DNA of 64,000 nt from Helicobacter sp. 'house sparrow 1' (GTDB lineage Bacteria > Campylobacterota > Campylobacteria > Campylobacterales > Helicobacteraceae), in the NCBI RefSeq assembly GCF_900199585.1, contig NZ_FZQY01000004.1, forward strand, positions 372,001 through 436,000, given 5' to 3'. Below are positions 27,190 through 36,054 of the stretch, one piece after another. The first letter of the stretch is position 1; each line of letters starts with the position of its first letter. The notes below the pieces were generated by a model that saw nothing but the letters and a program-made list of their open reading frames with translations, was not told the origin of the DNA and made no database searches. The position numbers were made by a program, and so were the translations under genes.

Positions 27190-28370
27190 TGTATAAATTC
27201 AGATTTTTTATAAGGAAGGCAAAAAGTTTTTACAGATTAGTTAGGGGCGGGCATTGGACAACTATTTCTTCTAAAATCTTGATAATAAAATACTTAATAA
27301 CTAGTACAAATTATTTTCCATTGCGTAAGAAATATCAATACTTCCTGCTTGGTGGCCATGGTATGGGGTTGGCATCTTTGAGTTTTTATCTTGAAAAAAT
27401 TAAAGCAAAACCAAAGTGGATTTTTAAGGGTGAGGTAATTCCTTTTTTTTGTTTTTATAATGATTTTTATGGGGTGGTTTTAGATCGGGAAATAAAAAAC
27501 AAAGTTGCAAATTATATTTTGCGGAGCTTGACTTTAAAGGTTCCATTTTATCAGATTATAAAAGATCCTATTAGTATTATTAGAAGCTGTGTTAACGTAG
27601 CCTGCTTTCAACATATTTCTATGGTGCACTCAAAAGATGATATGAAAGGGTTATTTTTCCGCGTTTTACTTGATATCCCCCATCTAATGTTTCACTTTGC
27701 TTCAATGAGGAATAGTGTAAAACACTTAATTTTAGATGTAACTTATCTTACTCAAGATTCAATTGGACAGGATAATTTGCAAAATACGCTCAATGATTTT
27801 GCAGATCGTTTGGGCTATAAAAAAATAAATGTTTTAGAAAAAAAATCTATTTTTAAAGGAGCAACATTTCTTAGAGCCTTTCCCCATTTCTTTGAAGTAG
27901 AACAGCGGTGTTTTGTATTGACTGAAGAGAGTCGTATTGGAAAATCTAAAGAGATGGATGCGGGAACTTTTGTTGAGAAAAAATTTAAAGTTTTAAATAA
28001 GAGATATCCTTGTGTTAAAACAATAATTGTTCCTGGGTATGAAGAGTTTCCGCTACAAATTTTAAGGTTAGATTATCAAGAGGTAGGAGAGGGAGTATTG
28101 TTTGAGGTAGAGAAAAAAGCTAGAGAATACATTGATTATGTGCTTACATCATTGCAAAAACATAAGACTTTAATTTTAAATGAAGAGGAAATCATAGGGT
28201 TATTAACTTCTCCAGACTGTAAAGATTTTGGCTTGAAAGTAGCACAAAAAATTCACCAAGAATGTTTTTATATCCGAAAAGAAAGACCAGATTTATTAGA
28301 TACATTTAGCTACTCTAAGAGATTCCTAAGTTCTTTTGGTATTGATTTATGTAGAGAATGTAATGATTAA
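27189..28370 (+). CDS. Predicted phosphoramidate transferase, paralogue 1
   Basis: This 393-residue protein is the first of three tandem paralogues. Near residues 53-70 a strand-loop-helix with a Gly-rich turn (FLLGGHGMGLAS) resembles a nucleotide-binding loop. Residues 125-133 read KDPISIIRS, the R/K-D-P-x5-S pattern of sulfotransferase 3'-phosphate sites. The C-terminal 130 residues are identical to paralogue 2. I recognise no named family with certainty. Because it follows the donor kinase and precedes the methyltransferases, I infer that it transfers (methyl) phosphoramidate to a glycan, like Cj1421 or Cj1422 of C. jejuni. Note the Lys instead of Arg at 125. Confidence 0.6.
   Translation: MYKFRFFIRKAKSFYRLVRGGHWTTISSKILIIKYLITSTNYFPLRKKYQYFLLGGHGMGLASLSFYLEKIKAKPKWIFKGEVIPFFCFYNDFYGVVLDREIKNKVANYILRSLTLKVPFYQIIKDPISIIRSCVNVACFQHISMVHSKDDMKGLFFRVLLDIPHLMFHFASMRNSVKHLILDVTYLTQDSIGQDNLQNTLNDFADRLGYKKINVLEKKSIFKGATFLRAFPHFFEVEQRCFVLTEESRIGKSKEMDAGTFVEKKFKVLNKRYPCVKTIIVPGYEEFPLQILRLDYQEVGEGVLFEVEKKAREYIDYVLTSLQKHKTLILNEEEIIGLLTSPDCKDFGLKVAQKIHQECFYIRKERPDLLDTFSYSKRFLSSFGIDLCRECND
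27681..27821 (+). repeat. 141-bp identical block shared by paralogues 1 and 2, copy A
   Basis: This segment is identical by eye to 28957-29097. It encodes the central part from HLMFHFASMRNS to FADRLGYK. Part of it (73 bases) also recurs identically in the third paralogue at 30168-30240. Flanking sequence is clearly more divergent. Confidence 0.9.
27966..28349 (+). repeat. 384-bp identical block, copy A (3' part of paralogue 1)
   Basis: Read base by base, this block is identical to 29242-29625. It encodes the C-terminal domain from FVEKKFKVLNK to SSFGIDL. The two genes differ before and after the block, so the copies were homogenised or exchanged recently. Confidence 0.92.
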
Positions 28371-28482
28371 AATATTAAATGATTAGGTTTTTGGCATAAA
28401 ACATTTAATGTGCCTATCCTCTATAGGCAAAGTGACTTTATTGTGTTAGAATGAAAAAATAGTAAATTAGTTTCGGACAAAA
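28371..28482 (+). promoter_or_regulatory. Spacer with hairpin and candidate promoter before paralogue 2
   Basis: A 7-bp hairpin (TGCCTAT at 28411-28417 and ATAGGCA at 28423-28429) is followed by an extended -10 box TGTTAGAAT with its hexamer at 28447-28452. This is 30 bases before the ATG of paralogue 2. Most other intact genes of the island are tightly packed or overlapping, so this spacer probably carries an internal promoter or marks a junction. Confidence 0.45.
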
Positions 28483-29637
28483 ATGGTGAAAAGAGTAAAA
28501 AGCTTTGTTAGGTTATTTCGTGGTGGTCATTGGGGAACTATTTTCTCTAAGATATGGCCAATGCGATATTTATTAACTTTTGTTAATTGCTTATTGCTTA
28601 GAGAATCTTATAAATATCTTCTTCTTGGTGGGCATGGTATGGGGCTTGCTTCTACCATTTTTTATCTTGAAAAAATTGGTGCCAAGCCTAAACAAATCTT
28701 TTGGTATGAAATCATCCCTCCTTTTTATTTTTATAAGAGTTTTGATGGTTTAGTTTTTGATAAGGATGTGCAAAATAAGGTTGCAAACAGAGTTATTTCT
28801 CGACTGACACTAAGGGTTCCTTGTTATCAAATTATAAGAGATCCTATTAGCGTAATTAAAAGTTGTGTTAATGCATCTTGTTTTCATCGTATTTCTGTTA
28901 TAAATACAAAAGATGATATGGCAAGCCTTTTAATTGAGATATTAAGTAAGACACCACATCTAATGTTTCACTTTGCTTCAATGAGGAATAGTGTAAAACA
29001 CTTAATTTTAGATGTAACTTATCTTACTCAAGATTCAATTGGACAGGATAATTTGCAAAATACGCTCAATGATTTTGCAGATCGTTTGGGCTATAAACAC
29101 ATTGAATTATCAAAGAGTATATCTGTTTTGAAGGGAACAACATTTCCTAGAGCCTTTCCTCATTTTTTTCAATTTCAAAATAAAAGCTTTGTTTTAACTA
29201 TGGAAGGTAGGGATAATGGAAGTAAAGAAATGGATAAGGATACTTTTGTTGAGAAAAAATTTAAAGTTTTAAATAAGAGATATCCTTGTGTTAAAACAAT
29301 AATTGTTCCTGGGTATGAAGAGTTTCCGCTACAAATTTTAAGGTTAGATTATCAAGAGGTAGGAGAGGGAGTATTGTTTGAGGTAGAGAAAAAAGCTAGA
29401 GAATACATTGATTATGTGCTTACATCATTGCAAAAACATAAGACTTTAATTTTAAATGAAGAGGAAATCATAGGGTTATTAACTTCTCCAGACTGTAAAG
29501 ATTTTGGCTTGAAAGTAGCACAAAAAATTCACCAAGAATGTTTTTATATCCGAAAAGAAAGACCAGATTTATTAGATACATTTAGCTACTCTAAGAGATT
29601 CCTAAGTTCTTTTGGTATTGATTTAAACAGGGGATAG
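28483..29637 (+). CDS. Predicted phosphoramidate transferase, paralogue 2
   Basis: This 384-residue protein has the same layout as paralogue 1: the Gly-rich loop LLLGGHGMGLAS near residues 46-57 and the motif RDPISVIKS at 119-127 with the canonical Arg. The segments between the identical blocks differ (for example residues 205-250), and the N-terminal 150 residues are similar but not identical. That pattern suggests acceptor specificity in the variable parts and a common fold. It has its own candidate promoter. The function is inferred from context, as for its neighbours. Confidence 0.6.
   Translation: MVKRVKSFVRLFRGGHWGTIFSKIWPMRYLLTFVNCLLLRESYKYLLLGGHGMGLASTIFYLEKIGAKPKQIFWYEIIPPFYFYKSFDGLVFDKDVQNKVANRVISRLTLRVPCYQIIRDPISVIKSCVNASCFHRISVINTKDDMASLLIEILSKTPHLMFHFASMRNSVKHLILDVTYLTQDSIGQDNLQNTLNDFADRLGYKHIELSKSISVLKGTTFPRAFPHFFQFQNKSFVLTMEGRDNGSKEMDKDTFVEKKFKVLNKRYPCVKTIIVPGYEEFPLQILRLDYQEVGEGVLFEVEKKAREYIDYVLTSLQKHKTLILNEEEIIGLLTSPDCKDFGLKVAQKIHQECFYIRKERPDLLDTFSYSKRFLSSFGIDLNRG
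28957..29097 (+). repeat. 141-bp identical block shared by paralogues 1 and 2, copy B
   Basis: This is the second copy of the central block at 27681-27821. The sequence just downstream (ACACATTGAATTATCAAA) is shared with paralogue 3 instead of paralogue 1, so paralogue 2 is a mosaic of the other two. Confidence 0.9.
29242..29625 (+). repeat. 384-bp identical block, copy B (3' part of paralogue 2)
   Basis: This is the second copy of 27966-28349, with no difference seen. Direct repeats of this size, 1,276 bases apart, make deletion of the intervening DNA or gene conversion likely by RecA-dependent recombination. Confidence 0.92.
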
Positions 29638-29638
29638 A

Positions 29639-30793
29639 ATGCAAATAGTAAAGCAAATCCTAAGAAAGAAATTTGGAAGAAATTGGTTTAAGGTATTGTC
29701 TGATAATGCTTCTCTGCAGTATTTGATTAGTTATACAAATCTCATGCCATTTAAAAAACGATATGCATATATTTTACTTGGAGGTCATGGGTTGGGATTA
29801 CAGGCCTTCATGTCTTATTTGGATATGATGGGGGCAAAACCAAGAGAAATTTTTGCATATGATTTAATATATCCTTTTGTTTTTCATGAAAATTTTGATG
29901 GGATTGTTATAGAGAAAACATTGAATAATAGCTTTGTTAGACAAGTTTTAAGTACATTGAAATTTAGAGTTCCGGTATATCAGATTGTAAGAGATCCTAT
30001 TAGTGTGGTCAAGTCCTGCTACAACGTTGAGTTGCTACACTCCTTTTCTACTACTCAAATGCAAGAGAATAGAGAAAAAATATTAATTCATGTAATAAGG
30101 GATTTATCCTATCTGATGTTTTGTTTTACCTCTATGCAAAAGAGTGTTCAGCATATTACTTCAGATATAACTTATCTTACTCAAGATTCAATTGGACAGG
30201 ATAATTTGCAAAATACGCTCAATGATTTTGCAGATCGTTTTGGCTATAAACACATTGAATTATCAAAAGAAAAATCTGTTCTTAAGGGAACAGCATTTCC
30301 AAGAGCCTTTCCATATATTTTTGAAGTTAATGGTAATGAGTTTGGTTTATTTATTGAGGGGAGAGAGAAAAGACACTGTGAAATAGATATGCTTTTTGAT
30401 AAACGTTCTATTTTTAAAGACAGGGACTATAAGATTCAAAAAATAAAAGATTTAAGTGTAAGAGGATATGAGAATTATCCTGTATATCTTGCAAAACTAA
30501 ATCATGAAAAAGGCGAGGTTGTAGCTAATCTTAATGATGTTGAATTAAAAGCAAAAGAGGTTCTTGATTATATTTTAGAGGTTTTGGAAGAACATCAACA
30601 ATTGATGTTAAATGAGGAGCAAATTTTAGAGATATTATTTGAGGAGAAATTTAGACATATTTCTAAAGATATTGCTTTAAAAATACATGGAGAGTTGGAG
30701 TGTTTAAGAAAAGATAGAATGGATATCTTAAAAACTTTTAAATACACAGAGAGATTCTTACATTTTTTTAATCTTGATATAGAAAGGAATTAA
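29639..30793 (+). CDS. Predicted phosphoramidate transferase, paralogue 3
   Basis: This 384-residue protein is the most divergent of the three. It keeps the Gly-rich loop ILLGGHGLGLQA near residues 45-56 and the RDPISVVKS motif at 118-126. A central stretch encoded at 30168-30240 is identical in DNA to the other two copies, while its C-terminal third is only distantly similar. It begins two bases after paralogue 2 and ends one base before a methyltransferase gene, in operon style. The function is inferred from context. Confidence 0.6.
   Translation: MQIVKQILRKKFGRNWFKVLSDNASLQYLISYTNLMPFKKRYAYILLGGHGLGLQAFMSYLDMMGAKPREIFAYDLIYPFVFHENFDGIVIEKTLNNSFVRQVLSTLKFRVPVYQIVRDPISVVKSCYNVELLHSFSTTQMQENREKILIHVIRDLSYLMFCFTSMQKSVQHITSDITYLTQDSIGQDNLQNTLNDFADRFGYKHIELSKEKSVLKGTAFPRAFPYIFEVNGNEFGLFIEGREKRHCEIDMLFDKRSIFKDRDYKIQKIKDLSVRGYENYPVYLAKLNHEKGEVVANLNDVELKAKEVLDYILEVLEEHQQLMLNEEQILEILFEEKFRHISKDIALKIHGELECLRKDRMDILKTFKYTERFLHFFNLDIERN
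30168..30240 (+). repeat. 73-bp block identical in all three paralogues
   Basis: This block encodes TYLTQDSIGQDNLQNTLNDF and a few more residues. It is identical to the matching parts of 27681-27821 and 28957-29097, although the surrounding sequence of this gene is strongly diverged. Identity at synonymous sites points to gene conversion, not only to protein constraint. Confidence 0.85.
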
Positions 30794-31564
30794 ATGAAAC
30801 AAGGCGATTTTACACAAGTGGCACAGTATTATCACAATAGGCCTGCTTATAGCACAATGTTACTTCAGAAACTGTTGTGTTGTATAAAAGATGGTAAAAA
30901 AGATACAGAGGACTTAAGAGTCATAGAAGTAGGTGCAGGAACTGGCAAATTAACACAATTGCTAATAGATCATGGCTTATGTGTTACAGCTATAGAACCC
31001 AATGATAATATGCGCTCAGAGGGATGTAAAAATGTCCAGGGGCCTCTTGTAAGGTGGCAGAAGGGAAGCGGAGAAAACACTGGGGTGGAAAATAGTGTTG
31101 CGGATTGGGTAATAATGGCTAGTTCGTTTCACTGGACAGATCCACAATTATCTTTACCAGAATTTTCAAGAATTTTAAAGCCAGAAGGGTATTTTACTGC
31201 TATTTGGAATCCAAGAAATATAGTATCTGGATCTATTTTTGATGAAATAGAGCAAGAGATCAAACGCATTGTTCCAGAGTTAAACCGTGTAAGCAGTGGA
31301 GGTCAAAATGTAAAGAAATGGGAGGAGATATTAGTCTCTACAGGAAATTTTAAAGACTGTTTTTTTATGGAATGTGATTATATGGAGATAATGGATAAAG
31401 ACAGGTATCTTGGTGCTTGGCATTCTGTAAATGATATACAGGCTCAAGCAGGAGAGGAGAGATGGAAAGAGATTATGGCCATGATAGAGAAAAAAATCAG
31501 TCATCTTGATCTAATAGAAATTCCATATAAGATTCGAGCTTGGACTGTAAAAAACGATAAATAG
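30794..31564 (+). CDS. SAM-dependent methyltransferase, MeOPN cluster, first copy
   Basis: This 256-residue class I methyltransferase has SAM motif I VIEVGAGTG at residues 43-51 and the acidic end of strand 2 at IEPNDNM. It is related to the next gene. In C. jejuni two such genes (Cj1419 and Cj1420) stand beside the MeOPN genes, and one is thought to make the O-methyl group. Which of the two here does so cannot be told. It has no homopolymer tract, unlike the phase-variable Cj1420 of some strains. Confidence 0.8.
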   Translation: MKQGDFTQVAQYYHNRPAYSTMLLQKLLCCIKDGKKDTEDLRVIEVGAGTGKLTQLLIDHGLCVTAIEPNDNMRSEGCKNVQGPLVRWQKGSGENTGVENSVADWVIMASSFHWTDPQLSLPEFSRILKPEGYFTAIWNPRNIVSGSIFDEIEQEIKRIVPELNRVSSGGQNVKKWEEILVSTGNFKDCFFMECDYMEIMDKDRYLGAWHSVNDIQAQAGEERWKEIMAMIEKKISHLDLIEIPYKIRAWTVKNDK

Positions 31565-31573
31565 GGGATAATA

Positions 31574-32365
31574 ATGAAAAAAATTGTGGAGAAAAAATGG
31601 GATTATACAAGTCATGCAAAGTTTTATGAGTATAGACCAAATTATGCACCAAGTGCAATTGCTATGCTTACTGAATATGTAAAATATCATTGTAAGAAAC
31701 AACAGATAAAAGTAGCTGACATAGGGGCTGGGACAGGTAATTTAAGTCTTATGTTGCTTGAAAATGGCTGTCAGGTTGTGGGAGTTGAGCCAAATGATGC
31801 AATGCGGGAGATAGGTATTGAGAGGACTAAAGCAAAAAGTGAAAATATTACATGGGTTCGTGCTACGGGTATTGAAACAACCTTAGACTCTGAAAGTTTT
31901 GATTGGGTAAGTTTTGGAAGTAGCTTTAATGTAATGGATAGACATCTTGCATTACTTGAGACTTATAGAATTTTAAGAGATGAGGGCATCTTTTCTTGTA
32001 TGTGGAATCATAGAGATCTAGAGGATCCCATCCAAAAACTCGTAGAAGAGATAATTTTATCTTTTATCCCACATTATACGCGTGGAGTAAGAAGAGAAGA
32101 GCAACGCAGTATTATTGAAGAACATCAGCATCTTTTTGGTGATATTTTATTTATTGAACAAGACTTTTCTTTTCATCAAACACTAGAAAATTATATATCA
32201 GCATGGAAGAGTGTAAAAAATCCTTATTGGGATTTGCAAACAGAAGAGGGGAGAGCTTTATTTGAGAAAATCACTCAAAAGATGACAAAAGAACTTCCCA
32301 GTGAGTTTGATATTAAATATACAACAAGATGTTGGAGTGCAAAGAAAATAAAAAATGGGAAATAA
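31574..32365 (+). CDS. SAM-dependent methyltransferase, MeOPN cluster, second copy
   Basis: This 263-residue class I methyltransferase has motif [10 protein letters not shown] at residues 47-55 and GVEPNDAM after it. It shares the overall plan of the preceding gene, including the W-D/Y-T-x-A-x-x-Y-x-x-RP-like start, but is clearly diverged. It overlaps the start of the glutamine kinase gene by 11 bases. A GGGGATAA site precedes the ATG. The role of the second methyltransferase in MeOPN assembly is unsettled. Confidence 0.8.
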   Translation: MKKIVEKKWDYTSHAKFYEYRPNYAPSAIAMLTEYVKYHCKKQQIKVADIGAGTGNLSLMLLENGCQVVGVEPNDAMREIGIERTKAKSENITWVRATGIETTLDSESFDWVSFGSSFNVMDRHLALLETYRILRDEGIFSCMWNHRDLEDPIQKLVEEIILSFIPHYTRGVRREEQRSIIEEHQHLFGDILFIEQDFSFHQTLENYISAWKSVKNPYWDLQTEEGRALFEKITQKMTKELPSEFDIKYTTRCWSAKKIKNGK

Positions 32366-34688
32366 TCAGATATCTTTTGAAACCAAGGCAAGGAATTTAC
32401 AAAAGCTAATTCCACTTCTAAAAAATGCAGAAATTTTACCTCTATTGATTTTGGAGGTTAAAGAAGTTTTTGAAGCCAAAACAATTGAAAAAATACAGAG
32501 TGTCTTTAAGGATCAAAAAGTTATTATCAGGAGTTCTTCATTTTCTGAAGATTGTAAGGAAAATTCCAATGCAGGTGCATTTTTAAGTCTTATAAATATT
32601 GAAAGTAATGATACTAAAGCCCTATTATCCGCATTGCATGAAGTAGCAGATAGGCTTGATGCTAAAGATGAAATTTTAATTCAGCCAATGCTAGAAGAGA
32701 TCACTCAATGTGGTGTGGCTTTCAGTGTGGATAAAGATAATCTTTCGCCTTATTTTTGCATTCAATATGATGAGAGTGGTTCAAATAGTTCTGTAACTGA
32801 TGGCAGTTCTACTCAGCTTTTAACTCTTACGCATTTTCGTGATGCTCCACTTCCCTCTGATAAAAAATTAAGACAGATTATTGTATTGCTATTAGAACTA
32901 GAAGAAATTTTTAATTATAAAGCTTTAGATATTGAGTTTGCTTATTCTAAGAATGATGATGAGGAAAAACTCTTTTTATTGCAAGTAAGACCTTTGGTAG
33001 TAGCAAAGAAGCAAGATTTTTCCTCTCTTATCACTCAAAAGATGCTAACAAGACTGGCTAAAAGATTTAATTCATTGCAGTTTTGTCATAGTGATGTTTT
33101 GGGTTCAAAGACTATTTTTGGGGTAATGCCTGACTGGAATCCAGCAGAAATTATAGGACTTAGGCCAAAAAGATTGGCGTTGAGTCTCTATAAGGAGATT
33201 GTTACTGATAATATTTGGGCATACCAGAGAGATAACTACGGCTATAGAAAATTAAGATCGCATCCTTTGATGCATTCATTTTGTGGAATCCCTTATATTG
33301 ATGTGCGATTATCTTTTAATTCCTTTATTCCTAAGAAATTATCAAAAAATATCGCACAAAAGCTTGTGGAATATTATATGGATTGCTTGATATCTAAACC
33401 TTATTTGCATGATAAGATTGAATTTGATATTGTGTTTTCTTGTTATGATTTTAGTATCCAAGATCGTTTAAATAAGTTATTAAACTATGGTTTCACTCCA
33501 GAAGAGATTTCAGAAATTAAAAACACACTTTTAGAAATTACTAACAATATCATACATCCCAAAAATGGCCTATATTTAAAGGATTTAGCAAAGATTGATT
33601 TGTTAAAAGATATTTTCTTAGATATTTCAAGAAGTCATCTTTCATGCATTGATAAAATTTATTGGCTCATAGAAAATTGTAAGCGGTATGGGACCTTGCC
33701 TTTTGCAGGGATTGCAAGGGCTGGCTTTGTGGCGATGCAGCTTTTAAATTCTCTAGTAGACATTGGTTTTTTTAGTAAAGAAGAAAGAATGAGCTTTTTA
33801 AATTCTTTAAATACCAAAGCCAAGCAACTTGGGAGGGATATTGCAAATCTTACCCTAGAGAATAAAGAAAAATTTTTAGAAGAATACGGCCATCTAAGGG
33901 CAGGAACTTATAATATTCTCTCTCCAAGATATGATGAGGACTTTGACTTTTATTTTAATTTAGGAGAAGAGATTAAAGATCCTATCTTGCATGAATTTGA
34001 GTTAGATGATAAGAGGTTGGAACAGCTAGAAAAATTATTAAATGAAAGAGGGATTGCTATAGATGCAAACAACTTTCTACTTTTTATAAGAAGAGCAATT
34101 GAGGGAAGAGAGTTTGCAAAGTTTGAATTTAGTAAATTACTATCACAAGCTATCAAGCTTATTGCAGAACTTGGGGGGTATTATCAAATTGGCATAGAGG
34201 ATATGGCACATGTGGATATCAAAGTAATATTAGATTTATATGCTTCTTTTTATTCACAAAATCCAAGGGATAGAATCCTATCAGAGATAGAAAATAATAA
34301 AGTGGAATATCAGCATACCTTGGCGATCAAATTACCATCGCTATTATGCAGGCAAGAAGATATTTTTTCTTTTTTATCGCGAGGCAGTAATCCTAATTTT
34401 ATTACGCAAAAAGTTGTGTCTGCACCTGTTGCAACAGAGAAAGATAAAGATTTTCAAGGAAAAATAGTTTTAATTTATGCAGCAGATCCAGGATATGATT
34501 ATTTATTTTCTAAGGATATAGCTGGGTTTATTACATGTTATGGAGGTGCAAACTCTCATATGGCTATCAGAGCTTCAGAACTCTCCATCCCTGCTGTTAT
34601 TGGTGTTGGGGAAGAAATCTTTAAAAAATGCCTCCAAGTTAAGCAAATTTGTATTGATTGTGAAAGTGAGCAAATTTTATTTCTATGA
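32355..34688 (+). CDS. L-glutamine kinase (PEP-synthase-like), first step of phosphoramidate synthesis
   Basis: This 777-residue protein has an N-terminal ATP-binding domain like PEP synthase and pyruvate phosphate dikinase ([10 protein letters not shown] at 57-66, QVRPLVV near 215). A long middle region follows, then a C-terminal phosphohistidine domain with [13 protein letters not shown], His-735 being the likely phosphoryl carrier. Length and layout fit Cj1418, which phosphorylates the amide nitrogen of L-glutamine. It lacks the PEP/pyruvate barrel of true PEP synthases. It forms an overlapping run with the next three genes. Confidence 0.85.
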   Translation: MGNNQISFETKARNLQKLIPLLKNAEILPLLILEVKEVFEAKTIEKIQSVFKDQKVIIRSSSFSEDCKENSNAGAFLSLINIESNDTKALLSALHEVADRLDAKDEILIQPMLEEITQCGVAFSVDKDNLSPYFCIQYDESGSNSSVTDGSSTQLLTLTHFRDAPLPSDKKLRQIIVLLLELEEIFNYKALDIEFAYSKNDDEEKLFLLQVRPLVVAKKQDFSSLITQKMLTRLAKRFNSLQFCHSDVLGSKTIFGVMPDWNPAEIIGLRPKRLALSLYKEIVTDNIWAYQRDNYGYRKLRSHPLMHSFCGIPYIDVRLSFNSFIPKKLSKNIAQKLVEYYMDCLISKPYLHDKIEFDIVFSCYDFSIQDRLNKLLNYGFTPEEISEIKNTLLEITNNIIHPKNGLYLKDLAKIDLLKDIFLDISRSHLSCIDKIYWLIENCKRYGTLPFAGIARAGFVAMQLLNSLVDIGFFSKEERMSFLNSLNTKAKQLGRDIANLTLENKEKFLEEYGHLRAGTYNILSPRYDEDFDFYFNLGEEIKDPILHEFELDDKRLEQLEKLLNERGIAIDANNFLLFIRRAIEGREFAKFEFSKLLSQAIKLIAELGGYYQIGIEDMAHVDIKVILDLYASFYSQNPRDRILSEIENNKVEYQHTLAIKLPSLLCRQEDIFSFLSRGSNPNFITQKVVSAPVATEKDKDFQGKIVLIYAADPGYDYLFSKDIAGFITCYGGANSHMAIRASELSIPAVIGVGEEIFKKCLQVKQICIDCESEQILFL

Positions 34689-35296
34689 AAAAGATGATAG
34701 GGATTTCTCAACGATTGATTGAACATGCAGAATATAAAGAGATTAGAGAGGCTCTTGCAATAGATTGGGGAGTTTTCTTTAGAAACAAAACCAATTTTAT
34801 TCCCTTGGCTTTAAGCATAGAGATAGATTTTCTTGAGTATGTCCCATATCTAAGTGGTGTGATTTTAAGTGGGGGCAATGATCTTTTTTGTTTAAATCCT
34901 GATCAATTATCTAAGATGAGGGATGATTATGAAAGGCAAATCATTGAGATTTGTCTTCAAAGACATATTCCTTTGCTTGGAGTTTGTAGGGGAGCACAAA
35001 TCATTGCCAAATATTTTTGTGGAGATTTTAATCAGACATCAACGCACACTAAAGAGCATCTAATTACTTTTCTTAAAAAACAATATAAAGTAAATTCTTA
35101 TCATAATTATGCAATTACTTCTCTTGAGAATTTTGAAATATTAGCCCAAGCAGAAGATGGAAGTATTGAAGCTTTTTGTAGTCACTCACATCCTATTTTT
35201 GGCATGTTGTGGCATATGGAGCGCGAGAAAGAAATGTCATATCCTTCACAAATGATGTGGAAGAAATTTTTAGAAGCTATAGAAAAAGGATTTTGA
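34685..35296 (+). CDS. Gamma-glutamyl-CDP-amidate hydrolase (class I amidotransferase-like)
   Basis: This 203-residue protein belongs to the peptidase C26/class I glutamine amidotransferase fold. The nucleophile elbow is LLGVCRGAQ (Cys-101) and the His/Glu pair lies in LWHMERE (His-177, Glu-179). In C. jejuni the homologue Cj1417 splits gamma-glutamyl-CDP-amidate into glutamate and cytidine diphosphoramidate. The gene overlaps both neighbours by a few bases, between the kinase and the cytidylyltransferase, which strongly supports that role over general gamma-glutamyl hydrolysis. Confidence 0.85.
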   Translation: MKKMIGISQRLIEHAEYKEIREALAIDWGVFFRNKTNFIPLALSIEIDFLEYVPYLSGVILSGGNDLFCLNPDQLSKMRDDYERQIIEICLQRHIPLLGVCRGAQIIAKYFCGDFNQTSTHTKEHLITFLKKQYKVNSYHNYAITSLENFEILAQAEDGSIEAFCSHSHPIFGMLWHMEREKEMSYPSQMMWKKFLEAIEKGF

Positions 35297-36054
35297 TGAG
35301 AGCATTGATTTTAGCAGCTGGGATGGGTAGTCGATTGATGCCTTTGACAAGCAGTATTCCAAAGTGTATGGTGCCTTATAAAGATAAGCCTTTGATTGAT
35401 TATCTGCTTGAAGTTTTTGCAAAAGAAAAAAGAATCCATCAAATTGCGCTTGTTGGGGGATATCAATTTGATGTTTTGCAAAACTATACAAAGCATAGGA
35501 TTCAAAGGTTTTATGAGAATAAGAATTTTAATACTACCAACATGGTTTATACTTTATTTTGTGCAAGAAGTTTTTTAGAAGAATGTATCAAAGAAAAAGA
35601 AGATCTTATAATCAGTTATGCAGACATTGTTTTTACTTTAGAGACTTTGCAAAAAATTTGTGAATCTAAAGGAGAAGTTAGTTTAGCTGTAAATACAAAA
35701 TGGAGGGAGCTTTGGAATAAAAGATTTATAAATCCTTTAGATGATGCAGAAACTTTAAAAATACATCATGGAAAGATTATTGAAATTGGCAAGAAAGCAA
35801 GTAGCTATGATGAGATACAAGGCCAATATATGGGGATTTTTAGGGTTTCATTTAATTTCTTAGATAAGATGATTATGCTTTATGATGCATTGGATAAAAA
35901 AGCCCTTTATGATGGGAAAGATTTTAATAATATGTTTATGACAAGTTTTTTGCAAAAGATTATTGATTGTTATGCAAATATTGAACCTCTTTATATAAAT
36001 GGAGGATGGTTTGAGATTGATAGCATGGAGGATTTAAAATTAGAATATGATTGA
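35296..36054 (+). CDS. CTP:phosphoglutamine cytidylyltransferase
   Basis: This 252-residue nucleotidyltransferase has the pyrophosphorylase signature LAAGMGSRLMPLT at residues 6-18 and PKCMVPYKDKPLIDY after it. It is placed directly after the hydrolase (TGATG overlap) and before a phosphatase gene. The C. jejuni homologue Cj1416 joins CTP and phosphoglutamine to form the CDP-activated intermediate. A generic sugar-phosphate nucleotidyltransferase is the alternative. The ATG at 35296 is chosen; a longer frame upstream overlaps the hydrolase and lacks homologous sequence. Confidence 0.84.
   Translation: MRALILAAGMGSRLMPLTSSIPKCMVPYKDKPLIDYLLEVFAKEKRIHQIALVGGYQFDVLQNYTKHRIQRFYENKNFNTTNMVYTLFCARSFLEECIKEKEDLIISYADIVFTLETLQKICESKGEVSLAVNTKWRELWNKRFINPLDDAETLKIHHGKIIEIGKKASSYDEIQGQYMGIFRVSFNFLDKMIMLYDALDKKALYDGKDFNNMFMTSFLQKIIDCYANIEPLYINGGWFEIDSMEDLKLEYD

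Noticed and set aside
27681-30240. CRISPR or tandem repeat array in the transferase region
   Set aside because: The repeats are long coding blocks in paralogous genes, not short regularly spaced repeats.
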